Positions 32,160 to 43,800 of a stretch of 64,000 nucleotides of DNA are shown here, piece by piece; positions within the stretch are counted from its first letter, which is position 1; every line of letters starts with the position of its first letter. Under the pieces are notes generated by a model. The model made no database searches. It was not told the origin of the DNA and saw only the letters and a program-made list of their open reading frames with translations. Position numbers and translations under genes: made by a program. Source of the stretch: Undaria pinnatifida. Lineage: Eukaryota > Sar > Phaeophyceae > Laminariales > Alariaceae. The stretch is taken from contig JABAKD010000004.1 in the NCBI GenBank assembly GCA_012845835.1, positions 4,062,265-4,126,264 of the forward strand. Direction: 5' to 3'.

Positions 32160-33827
32160 AGCCTATCTGCTTACTTCAGCAACAACTCGTCGTGTCTAAA
32201 TATCTTGCTACCGGTTCCAAGAGGGGTACCGAAGACTGTCCCTCTCAACGCGTACGAGTACGTACTACATGTACCAGGTACGGATACGATTAGCCCACAA
32301 ACTGCTGTGTATGATGTATCCAAGATATTACTGCTGAGACTTGTGTTTGCTACGTGCTGCATCGATAAACGACAAATTCCAGACTGACAACTGTCTGTTC
32401 GTATTAGCAACTTGCCATGTATACCAGATGACTCGAAGTGTTATCAACTAACGACATGATGGTTATTGACAAGTAGCATCTCTAGTCTAATACATACGAC
32501 TTATTTCCACGCAGCTTGCAGAGTTGAGTTTCAACCATTCAATCATCCGTACTCACATCTGACGTTTTGCAATTTTTAATTTACTCTACAACCACCCTAT
32601 TTAATTTACTCTACAACCACACACTTTTGACATCCAACTGCTCGTACCATAAACCCGAACGATCCCAAACCGCAACACAGGGGGTTATAAATCCTGCGAG
32701 GGGGGCTCTTTGGTTGAAGTTGATCCTTAATCCTGCAAGCAGCAAGCCAGTTTTCATTGATTGATTGCCTCACACCCCACCCGCCCCACACAACGATATC
32801 ACCTCCCCCTCCAAGCAAACGCTCTACATCAATCACCACCCAGCCCTGTAGGGCACGGACACGAGGTAGATGCGGCTGCGCCACCATAGCTAGGCCGGGA
32901 GGGCCCTCTCTCGGCTGTGCTGTGGTGGGCTACTACTACTACAACAGCTGCTGCTGCTGTGTCTTCTTCGCGTTTGTCGCCATACACATCCGTGCTCCTG
33001 TCTTTGGTTGTGTGTGTCGCCACACACCCGCCCTTGTTTTACTCATCATCACGTATGTGTCACTGCCTTACAATCGTGCGCAGCCGCGTCCTAGCGGCAG
33101 ATGGCAACAACGTGTGAAAGCTGCCGGACAGCAGCACGGATGAAAAGTTCTGTGAGGGGGCGCGCACGTGCGTGCAAACACGGTGGCACTACTCCAATGC
33201 ATCTCGAGAATTGCCCACACACAAGACGAATGCCGTCTGTCCCCCAGTTTTTAGGACACAACATACATTCCGATCTACGAAGATGGCGCATTGATTTTTG
33301 CTGTCGTCACAGCAGTTATGCGAGAATGTTGCCGTAAATTTCCGCCAAGAATTTTCCCAGAAATTCGTGGTGGGCATAGTTCTAAACTTATAGTGATGGA
33401 ACAAAAAGGTTTCCAATTACATCGCGGGCATTATTCCTATCGGGCCTGGAAGGCGTTATACACTCTCGATTTACTCTACAACCACGTTCGAATAATATCC
33501 TGCGCGGGCTAGGTAGGGCGGTTTTAGGCGGTTTCTCTGCTATTACTACGTATATTATTGAAAGAAATGTTTTTCCGTTTGTTTTTCTTTGGTTTTGTCT
33601 TTTTTATTTCCGTTCCTTTCTCACTGCAAATAGTCTGGTACCGGTGTGCTGGGTGCTGGCCAGCCAGCTGGCTTTTGCTTCTTTTATTTTTTGCCCGCGT
33701 GCTCAATGGTACTGCTGCATGCTGCCATGTGTGCGGTTGGTATTGCTTGGCCAAATCGCCCGTCTTTATTGTTTGATATATCAAAGCCTGCTTTATCTCT
33801 CGCGTGTTTCAGGTAGGAAACAGTATT
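32160..33827. other. Intergenic stretch, no supported gene
   Basis: Scattered short ORFs in all frames without splice signals or motifs. CTACAACCACC words recur at 32586, 32612 and 33476. Nothing I can name. Confidence 0.4.
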
Positions 33828-34225
33828 TTATTTTATTTTTTTTTATCCTCCGGCGGATGGGGAAAAATAAAGCTTTAGCTCACCACACCTCCACGTATTT
33901 GCATACGCGTCGTGTGTCGATTTAACTCAGTTGCTTTCGCAGCCCAACGCTAGCTGGCGCACCCTTCGGGTCCCATTGTAGGTATAGCGTAAGCTGTCCC
34001 TGTCAGTGGTATTCGTTACAACCCCGGCAGCGCAAGCTGCCGTTGTATACGGATGCGTGTGTATGTCGACCCGGCCTGTCCCCTGAGGGTCAGTTTCGGT
34101 CTTTCCGGGTAGTGTGGGACTTGCGCATGCTCACCCACTAACAAAACCCCTGGCCATGGGAGATGGCCTTCCGCCGGACTTGGTCCAGTTACGGTCCACC
34201 CTACCCATTCGGGCGTTGGTCCTCG
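33828..34225 (-). repeat. SINE-C, near full length
   Basis: Poly(T) at 33828-33843, CTCCGGCGGATGGGGAAAAA, CGCAGCCCAACGCTAGCTGG, GGCAGCGCAAGCTGCCGTTG and the end CGGGCGTTGGTCCTCG. About 30 bases are missing relative to 17858-18286 (the GGAGATAGCCACCCGGAATG part). Confidence 0.8.
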
Positions 34226-34427
34226 ATTTATTCTTTTGTTACTCACTTTTGGTTCCTAATAATGCTGCTCGGACGGGCGTGACGAAAGCCCCCCTGCTCC
34301 AGACGGAACCGTCGGAATATCCACGTGAAAACAGCCACACCCAGTTTGGGCGAGCTCAGCGGAAGCCCGGACAACTTGGGACAGGAGACGACAAACAAGA
34401 AGAGTGGCGAGCACGGGCGGGTACAGT

Positions 34428-34811
34428 GTTAAGGAATTAGTGGGGTATTAGTCCGTTTGATCACTTGCAGAAGGTTGACCAATAGCTTACCCAAACTAAG
34501 CCTTATAACACTCTCCCTCCCTGAAACGGCGGGGTAGCAGGTCGGCCGCATATAAGGGCATCACGGACTTGTTTATGCGAGTTAATGTGAGAACAAGAAC
34601 AACAACAACAACGGGCGGACGTGTCAATATCCAGGCGGTTTCATTTCCTGGGGATACCGGGGAGAGTACTTTTTAAGCTCAACCTGGGGGGAAAATCTGA
34701 AAAAGTGTATTATTCTTGTGGATGGTGTTATAAGGCTTAGTTTGGGTAGTAAGCTATTGGTTAACCTTTTGCAAGTGGTCAAACGGACTAATACCCCACT
34801 AGTTCCTTAAC
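34428..34811. mobile_element. MITE with ~80 bp terminal inverted repeats
   Basis: The left end GTTAAGGAATTAGTGGGGTA is the inverse of the right end TACCCCACTAGTTCCTTAAC. The match extends inward through AGTCCGTTTGA, CCAATAGCTTACCCAAACTA and GCCTTATAACAC. The interior has pieces of the AAC-tailed repeat (34561-34615) and no coding capacity. The right end runs straight into a pseudo-tRNA sharing the TTAACA bases. Confidence 0.75.
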
Positions 34812-34872
34812 AAATGGCGTCGTCGACAGACCATGGGTTTTTTGGGTCGTGGGTTCGATCCCCACCATCCAC
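34806..34872 (+). pseudogene. tRNA-Lys-like pseudo-tRNA
   Basis: TCGTGGGTTCGATCCCCACC forms a proper T-arm, and GTCGACAGACCATGGG resembles the D arm and anticodon stem of tRNA-Lys, but about 13 bases of the anticodon arm are gone. A second, inverted copy lies at 35096-35160. It cannot fold as a functional tRNA. Confidence 0.5.
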
Positions 34873-34901
34873 AATAATAAACTTTTCAGACTTTCCCAAT
34901 G

Positions 34902-35096
34902 TCGAACTTGAAAAATACTCTCCCTGGTATCCCAGGGAATGAAACGGCTTGGATGAATGACAGGTCCGCCCGTATTTCCGGCCTACCTGCTATCCCGCCG
35001 TTTCAGGGGGGAAAAGTGTTATAAGGCTTAGTTTGGGTAAGCTATTGGTTAACCTTTTGCAAGTGGCCAAACGGACTAATACCCCAGTAATACCTT
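34902..35096. repeat. Half MITE with right TIR
   Basis: Same as 31960-32155, ending GGACTAATACCCCAGTAATA and CCTTAACA, directly followed by the second pseudo-tRNA. Confidence 0.7.
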
Positions 35097-35160
35097 AACA
35101 ATGGTGGGATTCGAACCCACGACTCAAAAACCCATGGTCTGCCGACGACGCCATTTGTTA
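35096..35160 (-). pseudogene. tRNA-Lys-like pseudo-tRNA
   Basis: Minus strand: AACAAATG and CATTGTT can pair as an acceptor stem, and GTGGG TTCGAAT CCCAC is a perfect T-arm. The anticodon arm is shortened to ACCATGGGTTTTTGAGTC. Flanked on both sides by MITE ends. Confidence 0.5.
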
Positions 35161-35240
35161 AGGGATTAGTGGGGTATTAGTTCGTTTGACCACTTGCAAA
35201 AGGTTAACCAATAGCTTACCCAAACTACGCCTTATATCAA
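35157..35240 (+). repeat. Solo left TIR of the MITE family
   Basis: GTTAAGGGATTAGTGGGGTA followed by the AGTTCGTTTGACC and CCAATAGCTTACCCAAACTA blocks. The element stops after GCCTTATA. Confidence 0.7.
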
Positions 35241-35295
35241 CGGCCCGTCCGGCCGCCAGGGTTCCGCCGACATGCGAGCTAACAATTAATAATGT

Positions 35296-36228
35296 ATTTA
35301 GTCAGTTCCTATGGTCTGCTAGTGTGACATTTTTTGTCTTTTCCTTTCCTTGCTTCCTCTTCTTGTCTTGTCTTTTCTTGCTTTTCTTGCCTTTTCTTTT
35401 CTTTCCTTTTCTTTTTCGTTTTTCGCTTTCTTATCTTTCTTTCCTTTATCTTCTTTTCGTTTCTTTGTTTCTTTTTTTCCAATTGACTTGCGCCTGTCGT
35501 GCGTATGCGTAGTGATAGGTACTACGTGCACTATATACATACGTGGTAGTCTTTCTTGGGTGGCAAGCGGTAGAGTCGGTTTTTCCAGGCGCGAGTAGTG
35601 AGACGTATGCACCAGTATGGACCTGGCACGTCGTAGGCTGATTCCCGATTTCACTTGTATATGTTTCTGGTGGAGGCATGAATTGCGTCGGCTGTGATGT
35701 ATGCGTGTACCACCTTTGGTTTGTTTGTGTTTTTTCCCTGGGGTATTCCTCAGCTCCAGAGTGACTGGAGCCTGTCGTGTGACCATGGACTTGATCATGC
35801 GAGTTAATGTGAGAACAAATAAATGGGACACAATTCTCCGCGGGTTGTTTTGTTGTTGTTGTTGTTCTCACAATAACTCGCATAATCTAGTCCATGGTTA
35901 CAGGACAGGCTCCAGTCATTCTGGAGCTGAGGAATTCCCCAGGGAAAAAACACAAACAAACCAAATGTGATACGCGCATACATCATGGTACACGCATACA
36001 TCACAGCTGACGCAATTCATGCCTCCACCAGAAAAAAATAAAAATGAAATCGGGAGTCAGCCTACGATGTGCCAGGTCCATACTGGTGCATACGTCTCAC
36101 TACTCGACAAGAAAGCGAAAAGCGAAAAAAGAAAGAAAAGAAAAGAATAGACAACACAAGAAGAGGAAGCAAGGAAAGGAAAAGAGAAAACATGTCATAC
36201 TAGCAGACCCTAGGAACTGACTAAAGAC
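35296..36228. repeat. Giant palindrome, arms ~430 bp
   Basis: TTTAGTCAGTTCCTATGGTC at the left is the reverse complement of the GGAACTGACTAAA end near 36226. The arms match inward through the C/T-rich tract, GTACCAGTATGGACC-type block, GGAGGCATGAATTGCGTC and GAGTGACTGGAGCCTGTC, to a centre near 35830-35860 (AACAAATAAATGGG ... GGTTGTTTTGTTGTTGTTG). Each arm is one copy of the AAC-tailed family plus a pyrimidine tract, so the two copies are tail to tail. All ORFs here are shadows. Confidence 0.85.
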
Positions 36229-36384
36229 GGAATTAGAGGGTATCAAGTGCATCATCAATGGCACTGGAGAGAGAACGCAACATGGCGAAGAAGTCAGGGC
36301 GGTCTTACGCTATCTTGTGACGGCCATTGGAAGGCCCACAAATCTCAAGATGATGATGGCCAAACCCAGACGTCAGTCTCTTGG

Positions 36385-36531
36385 GCAGGACGCCCCCCCT
36401 TCCCCCCCCCCCTCCCCCCCTTCCCCCCCCCCCCCCTCCCCCCCCTCCTCCCCCCCCCCCCCCTTCCCCCCCCCCCCTTCCCCCCTTCCCCCCTTCCCCC
36501 CTTCCCCCCTCCCCCCTCTTCCCCTCCCCCC
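36385..36531. repeat. C-rich tract (polyC with T interruptions)
   Basis: Nearly 150 bases of C-runs broken by T or TT, with a purine-only complement. Poly-Pro and poly-Gly frames are artefacts. The G-rich strand could form G-quadruplex structures. Confidence 0.9.
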
Positions 36532-36773
36532 GGCCGCGTAGAGATGCTGACGGTGGATGGCGCTGCCGCAGCCTTTGCGCGTCGTTCTGCAGCTTTTCGT
36601 CTCTCCGTTTCATGCCAATTCCGTATAAACAACTCGGTTCCCTCCTCTACTCGTCGAAACCATCTGCCGAGTGAGACCGAGTAGTAGTGTTTTTCCTGCC
36701 GCAATTTGCAATTTTTGATCTCGTTATGGTTTCCCGGATCTTCCTTTTGTACGTGCATTGTGAAGCCGGTCGC

Positions 36774-37168
36774 CCCGGTCGTCTACTGGTTACCGTCGAA
36801 TACTACTACTATTAATACTAGCGGTGGTCCTTGATTGAGTTCGATTCGGGCCGTGGTGAGAATTTGAATTTAGTTGCGAAAATGCAAAAAAAGAGGATCA
36901 ACAACAACTAACTATTAATCAGTGGTGACAACGCCTAGCGTGGGTAGGCACAACTCGACGCAGCAAGTCGACGAGGGAAGAAAATGCTGAATTCTTCTCA
37001 AAATGCTGAATTCTTCTCGCGGTAAAAACGAAGGCACGTGCCGTGGTAGGGAGGGGGGGGGGAGGAGGGCCCGCTATGTGACCCCGGATCTGAGCTACTA
37101 CTGGGAGGGAGCGCGAGAAGAGTAATGCGAGGAAAATAAATAGGATGCAAAAAAAAAAAAAAAAAAAA
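36774..37168 (+). repeat. SINE-B, full length
   Basis: Starts CCGGTCGCCCCGGTCGTCTA, like SINE-A in the first dozen bases, with TGGTTACC-type A-box region and a B box GAGTTCGATTCG. The unrelated body contains a doubled AATGCTGAATTCTTCTC, and poly(A) fills 37148-37168. A diverged inverted copy lies at 38090-38330. Confidence 0.8.
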
Positions 37169-37778
37169 GGGCTCCAGCACCTTTGTGTGACCACCGACTC
37201 TAGATTTTTTACAAGAGTTAATGTGAGAACAACAACACGACTATTTACGATAGAGGTGCACCATTTTTTTCTAATACTACTCCTCAATTTGGAAACTTAA
37301 GACGTATCCCTTCCAAAAACTGATTTTTAGAGCTTCCGGATGACAAATCCCGTTGCCTAGGATAGCGTACAACGGGAATCACGCAAAACAAAATGGCCTA
37401 TTATTTATTTCATTTCCGACGATTTTAGATGAAGGACCCCCGTCATTCAGAAACCATTTCACACGAAAACTGATACCTCTATCGCAGCACGCGTCGATGT
37501 GTGTGTGTATTCTTCACATTAACCTACTATTTCCACCCGTCTACATCCGGCACAACCAGTGTCCATGCTGATGCCTCCCGTAAGAGAGACGAGCCCTGTA
37601 GTCCAGAAGACCTAACAATGTGGTGGGCCGCCCGGATCTTGGAGGGAAGTTTTTACGCTCTCTCATCTTGGCCGAGGGCGATGTGGTGGTCCGCAGATCG
37701 GAATAATAAATAAAATTCCAAAAGCGGCGCAGCCGCGTTTCTCGCCCATTTTTGGCCCGTTTTGGGTCCAGGTTGAGG

Positions 37779-37814
37779 TTTAGGGTTAGGGTTAGGGTTA
37801 GGGTTAGGGTTAGG
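37779..37814 (+). repeat. Interstitial telomere-type array (TTAGGG)n
   Basis: About six TTAGGG units in a row (TTTAGGGTTAGGG...), degenerating to TTAGGACTAGGG. Unique sequence lies on both sides, so this is internal and not a chromosome end. Confidence 0.9.
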
Positions 37815-38089
37815 ACTAGGGGATGGGTTGGGTCTACACTCGTACCTTTATCCGACCAGGAAGTGCTCTCTGCTCGCGAACGCGAACAGCCCACCGCCCC
37901 AAAGATCCGGGCGGCTAACTTGTTAGGTGAGCTCCTGTGTTCACTCGTACGAGCAAGAGGTACATTCTTGAAAAAAAACTTATAAACACGTCAGCGCTGT
38001 GAGTTCGAAAAAATTAGGGTCGATACTCATGTTTTTTGTGTGCTCATCCCATCTACGATATCATATTGTTATGTTCGCACTTTTTTTCC

Positions 38090-38330
38090 CTCTTTCTCCC
38101 TCCCTAGACGTAACTCAGATTCAGGGTCACTACGCAGGCTCTTCTCCGCCCTTACCACTACGGTACGCGCCTCAATTTTTGTCGCGAGAACAATTCTGCA
38201 CTTTCTTCCTTCGTCGACGCGCGTCGAATTGTGCTTATCCGCTATATAAAGCGCTCTCGGCAGTAGTTGGTGTCTCCATATATAGAAAATATCAAATATC
38301 TATATATTCATGCCGGCGTCCCCGGTGGTG
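38090..38330 (-). repeat. SINE-B, diverged copy
   Basis: ATTCAGGGTCACTACGCAGG, TACCACTACGGTACGCGCCT, GTCGCGAGAACAATTCTGCA and CTTCGTCGACGCG mirror 36915-37110 in inverse. The head CCCCGGTGGTGT lies at the start of the gag region of the Ty3-like element. Confidence 0.55.
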
Positions 38331-38390
38331 TTATGGTGCGGCCTTGGCATTTTGACCCCTGGGACAGACGTGGTGTTACAGGTCGTTCGG

Positions 38391-39400
38391 ATGGCGGTGA
38401 ACGAGCAATTTCGGAGTTTAATGCCTACGTTGTACCCTGGTTCGAAGGCAACGGACCCGAGGCCGTACATTTCATTGGACGCGATGTGGAGGGCTTTTAG
38501 CGACTTGGCACACAATAAGACACCACCTGCCGTCAGCGACGAAGAACATTTTTCTCTGCCTGTTTCTTCGACGGGAGCGCGGTCATCCGCCCCGTCGGAG
38601 CCCCGCCTCGCCGGTCATGGGCGTGGCCAGGGCCGAGTGCCGTCCCAGTCGCTTTCGTGGCAGACGGGATCGAGCCATAATCCCTTCGTCATGCCCATCA
38701 ATGATCCCACTGACCCTTATCTTGACCAGACATCCACCTTTCTGGCCATTAGATGAGCATGCAGAAGTTTTCGCCGTTAGCGCCTTATTTAAGACCGACG
38801 ACCCTCTTCTCTGTAGCGGATAGCGGCCTTCTTTCACCCTCCGCCCGCGCCACTGTCCTCCGAGGAAATCGGGGGCTTTGCCTCAACTGTCACGAATACA
38901 CCCATTCCTTCAAACATTCTAGGCATTCATTTACTAATGCGAGCGGTTGTTTGAACCGTGAACTTAGCCAATTTGGTGAGGACGACGCGTACCAACGTTG
39001 GCAAGCACGCATGACCAGCTACCGCCGCGACAGCAAATCTTTTCGCCCGAACAACCACAAGAAAAATCGTCCCCATCGTTCAGGTCAATCACGAGCGTAC
39101 CGCCAGGATCGGGGCCAGGTAAACGGTCACAACGGGGTAATTCATACACGTCTGACCACCATGGTGGCATCCCGCCCTCGCCCGGCTCTTCTGCCCCCGC
39201 TCCTGCTTCTGAAATGCGCCATGGAGCCGCCCACAACCCGAGCGGAAACCCGACCGCATGCCAGCCTGATACATTCCGTCCTGGCCAATGACAGCTCTCG
39301 ACAGCGTTATGGCACACCCGGCCCGTCTACCAACGGCACTGTCGGAAACACCTCGTTTTATTTCGCAAGATGTTTGTGTACCTGTTGCTAGCCTGTCCAA
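38391..39400 (+). pseudogene. Gag-like region of the Ty3-like element
   Basis: MAVNEQFRSLMPTLYPGSKA opens a frame running to a TGA at 38754. A second frame takes over and reads GLCLNCHEYTHSFKHSRHSF followed by TNASGCLNRELSQFGEDDAY, a Cys/His cluster (C-x2-C ... H ... H ... C) that probably binds zinc. A basic Arg/Lys/Asn-rich tail then follows (SYRRDSKSFRPNNHKKNRPH), fit for nucleic acid binding. At least one frameshift between the two halves makes it a pseudogene. Confidence 0.65.
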
Positions 39401-39471
39401 TAACGCAGCATAAACTGCCTCTATCAAGAACCCTCGGGCTCCTACGCTGTCTGTCGAAGATTCTCACAGCG

Positions 39472-39690
39472 TGGTACCGGCGGTGAGAACCAGCGCTTCG
39501 AGCGTGGTTCCCCTCAGCCAGGTTATTATTTCGACGACGGGAATGCGCGCTTCCAGGGCCATTCCCCTCGGTCATGGTCCGAATTCGGAGAAGGGAACCC
39601 GCGCTTCCAGCTCTGTTCCCCTCAGCCGCGGCATAAACTCGGCAATGGAGGTGTGCGCTCCAACCGCCGCTCCCCTTGACCATGGTACGG
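39472..39690 (+). repeat. ~60 bp tandem repeat in the gag tail
   Basis: Three to four units of a CGCTTCCAG...TTCCCCTCAGCC pattern with ~60 base spacing. In one frame they read GENQRFERGSPQPGYYFDDG, then GNARFQGHSPRS and GNPRFQLCSPQP, a Gly/Asn/Arg/Phe/Ser/Pro repeat, probably a disordered tail of Gag. Confidence 0.65.
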
Positions 39691-40071
39691 GAGCTTGCGT
39701 TTTACGCGCTCCCCCCAGGCATGCCTAGCGTAGAAATAAGCTGAGGTGACGGCGCGTCGCCCTCCTAAGCAAACGCGTTCTCCCTTCCTCTCCCTGACCA
39801 TGTGGTAGTGGTAGGTTTGAGGTGTGGGAAGACTGACCCCAAAACACTTCTTCCTGACCATGAGGTGGCGGTCGGTTTGAGGTGAGGGAAGGCCAACACT
39901 AAAACACCGAGATATTTTGCGAGGCTCGATCCAGTGTTCCCTCGCGATAGATGCGGACGCTCTATCCTTTTACCCATCAAGGAGGAGTCGACAAGATTAA
40001 CTACCTCGTCTCCCTTCTCCAAGAGGCCTAAATGGAGAAGAGTCTTCTCGGGTGGCAGTTTTGTTGCCACC

Positions 40072-40791
40072 TGTGAGAAGTTATGATATCATGGTTCGAT
40101 TTGTGAAACCGCATTGCTCTACGGAATAGTGTGGTAGTTGGGGAGATACGCCGTCAAAGGAATTGTGTGATTCATACGAGGAATATTTTATAACTGTATT
40201 TCAGTATGTGGCATGTTATGTGATGAAGGCATGGATATTTCATCAGGCGGACTATCCATGGGGAGACGTTCCTATATACGGAGTATATATTTGTGTGATA
40301 CGTATGTGAACTATGGAGCCACCAGTAGCAATATTTACTGGTGGGTGATATGAGTTGTTATTGTGTGGTACACGTGAGAACAGTTCCCCGTGTGCCACAT
40401 ACACCGTCATCATACATGGTACAATGAGAAACGGAATATGCACATTTGCATATATGCTCTCATACGCACGTATTGGGAGACTAAAGTATTCGTATATATG
40501 GTTGGGTCAGTATGTAGTCTACGGCTTAAGCGCCCGAGTGTATTGTGTGGTACGATAGGATTATTCCAGTATAGCACGAGAGCGCTTGTCGCTATTTATG
40601 GTTCGGGGACGAGACGAGCTTGGGGGAGGGAAGCCCTCTCTTGGTCACTTCCAATTTCCCCCTCCTCCTCTCATCATCCTCTCCGGAGGTGGCAATAATA
40701 ATATACATTTTCAACGTCTTCTGCACGCCCCGATGGCGGCATCGAGGATCATCTTTCTACGTATCTAACCCATGCACCGGTTTTCCGATCA
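40072..40791 (+). repeat. 5' LTR of the copia element
   Basis: Starts TGTGAGAAG and ends CCGATCA (TG...CA). Same length, and as far as read the same sequence, as 45703-46422. The base after it is TGCTAGCAGTTTTGACC, the primer-binding region, which I could not match to a tRNA end. Short ORFs inside are present in both LTRs and are not genes. Confidence 0.95.
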
Positions 40792-40858
40792 TGCTAGCAG
40801 TTTTGACCTTGAAATCAAGTCAACGGAAGCTAGTGCTTGGGTTGGAGAGAGGTAGAGG

Positions 40859-43800
40859 ATGGATCTCCCTTCACTTTCAGCATTTTCCCCGGAGCAACTA
40901 AAGACCATACAGGCCCATATCGACCACAACCTACGCGAGCAGCAAGCAGCCCACCAGCAATCCCGAGATGAGCAAGCCGCAACCCGAGCACGAGAGGAGG
41001 CAGCGAACAAGAATACGCCAGCACAGGACGAGGAATCCAGGAGCGGCGACGACTTCGCTGACCGAATCGCGCAGGGTGTGACAAGCGCTCTAAGAGGGAC
41101 CCCGGTGCAGGAGCAAAAGCAGCAGCTACCAGGGACGGTTCGTATTAGTCAGAGTACCAGTGTTCGGCCTGCAGTGTTCGATGGACTTGTTAGGCCTGGG
41201 GAACAGATGCAGCAGAAGGTGTTGGTATTTCGTGGTCAGATGTGTGCCCTTTTTGGGCAGGAGGATTGTTTGGAAGCGGTAGAGACAGATGTGCCAATCA
41301 AAGTAGGAAAACCAGATTGTAACATAGCAGCGCTGACGGCAGAATTTGGGGAAGAGTTGGTTGGTAAGGCTCGACGTGCATGGAGTATTCTGGTATCTCA
41401 GATTTCTAAAATTTCGCTCCTTGAACTGATTTTGGAGGCAGGTAGCCCCAGCGAGGGATGGTCCATCTTTAAGAATCACTATGCCCCCCAGTCAGCAGCG
41501 GAGAAAGCCAGGCTAACTCAAGCGTGGTATAGCCTTCGGATGAAGGATGGTGAATCGCCCAACGAGTACTTTGCAAGGGGTAGTGTGATTCAGAGTCAAC
41601 TTGGTTCGCATGGAATGGTGTTTTCAGATGTTGATGCTAACCACCACCTTGCCCGCAACCTCTCCCACGCGTTTGGAATCCAAAAGAGCATCCTGCTCAC
41701 CAACGCAGATTTGAGTCGCAAAGTCCTTGAAGATGTGGTACTGAGCGCGTACGGGGAGATGGAGATGGCAAGGGAACAGGAGATGAGGAACGGGACGGGA
41801 CACGCCCTTGTCGCTCCCGACTCGGGCCGGGGCAATGGGGGTGGCGCAGGAGGAGGGCGAGAGCGAGGGAGGAACAACAGGAGAAACGAGCACAGGGGCA
41901 GACAGCATCGTCAACATGGTCAACAGCAGCAGCATCAGCAGCAGCAGCATCATGAACAGCCGCATCTTCACCAGCAACAACGACAGCAACCGCGACAGCA
42001 GCTGCAGCAACACCAGGGCGGCGGACGCGGAGCTGGTGGTTGGCGCGGAATAGCACAGCAGTGGGGAGCTGGGAGATCAGGACCCAGCAGTTGGGGCAGC
42101 AGTGGAAGGTATGGGGACAGTCGTGCGCAGGCGGCCGGGGGTAGGGGGAGAGGTCTGCCTTCGTATCCCCCCCCCCCCGGCGGCTACGATTACTCTCGAT
42201 ATCCCTCTAACTTTCCTCGTCCGGTTGGCAATCAGCCGCCGATCCATGCTGCCGACCCTCGCAAGCGATGCCAGAATTGTAACGAACTGGGTCATGTGGA
42301 CCAATACTGTGCATGGCGGATCGACCCAGGCCAGTCAAGGCCACCCCCCGGAGCCGCATCTGCACGTCCGTCGGGTCCACCCGCAGGGGTCAGTAGACAG
42401 CCGCCATGGAAAAACTCTTACGGTCAAGCTAATATTGCTGCCACCCCCGTTCAAAGGCATGCACCGTCTGCCCATGTGCCTGCGATCGCCGACGCCGACG
42501 CTGATGCGTCAACATACTACTACGATAACGACTATGACGACTACGGTGACTACTACTACGAGCAACCGGCACCGGAGGACTACAGCTACGTCGATCATCA
42601 GTATATGCCGACGCCACCGCTACAGTACCAGCAGCCGCCGGATTACTACAACTACGCTCAACACCAGCAACCGCCGCCGCCACCGCAGACCCAGCAGCCT
42701 CCCTCCATCCATGCCCCGTTCCCTTCCTCTTCGCCTGCTCCCGGAGCGTCTTCACCTCCCCCGAGCCAACTACATCTTCTAATGGCACGATCGGTGCCAC
42801 AAGGCGAGTCTAAATTGAATCCGGCTTATGGTAGAGTAGGGTTTGCTGGGTTGGCGCTTGCTAGTCAGCCTCCCCGTGAGGCTGTGGGGGGGCGTACTGT
42901 TGGTCCAGTAGGTAGTGAGCTTTGGGTGTCTGATAACGGAGCAACCAACCATATAACCAACGACCCCACGAATATATACGACTGGGAAGCGATTCCCCCG
43001 GGCAAAGAGAAGGTGCTAATTGGTGATGGAAAAGAAATGCGAGTAATGGGCGTGGGTAGCCTAAACCTTACGATGCATTCGAACCCTGACTTCAACGTTA
43101 AGCTGACCAAGGTTTATGTTACTGAGGGGATTGGGTTCAATCTTTTCTCTCTCCATGATGTTCAGGCCAGGCAGACTATCACCCTTGACAAGGATGGCGC
43201 ACACCTCTTTGATAAGCGTCTGACTTTTCCCCGTGACGCTACCGGGTCGTGCTTGTATGCGACACGCATGGATCCGACCCCTACCATAGGACTGACTGCT
43301 GTACCCGCTTTGTCTAGTGATCCGTCTGCTGTCCCGTGTGGTGTTCAACCCCCCCCCCACCTCCTTGACCCCTCAGCCCCCCAACCCCAAGCCCCTCTTA
43401 AAGTAGACGGGGCAGGGCCCCTGATGTCTGGTTCCCCCACCCTTTCCTATCAGAGAGTAGAAGGGGCAGTACCTGCGGATTTAGGTTTCCCGCCTGCCGA
43501 AAGCGGCATAGTACCTGCGGACTTAGGTTTCCCGCCTGCCGAATATGGCACAGTGCCTGCGGATTTAGGTTTCCCGCCTGCCGAAAGCGGCATAGTACCT
43601 GCGGACTTAGGTTCCCCGCCTGCCGAATATGGCACAGTACCTGCGGATTTAGGTTTCCCGCCTGCCGAAAGCGGCATAGTACCTGCGGACTTAGGTTTCC
43701 CGCCTGCCGAAATCGGCATAGCACCTGCGGATTTAGGTTTCCCGCCTGCCCTTAGTGGCATAGTACCTGCGGATTTAGGTTTCCCGCCTGCCGAAATCGG

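Noticed and set aside
34806-35160. Functional tRNA-Lys genes
   Set aside because: Both copies lack part of the anticodon arm and cannot make a full cloverleaf.
37779-37814. Chromosome end
   Set aside because: Only six units, with unique sequence on both sides.
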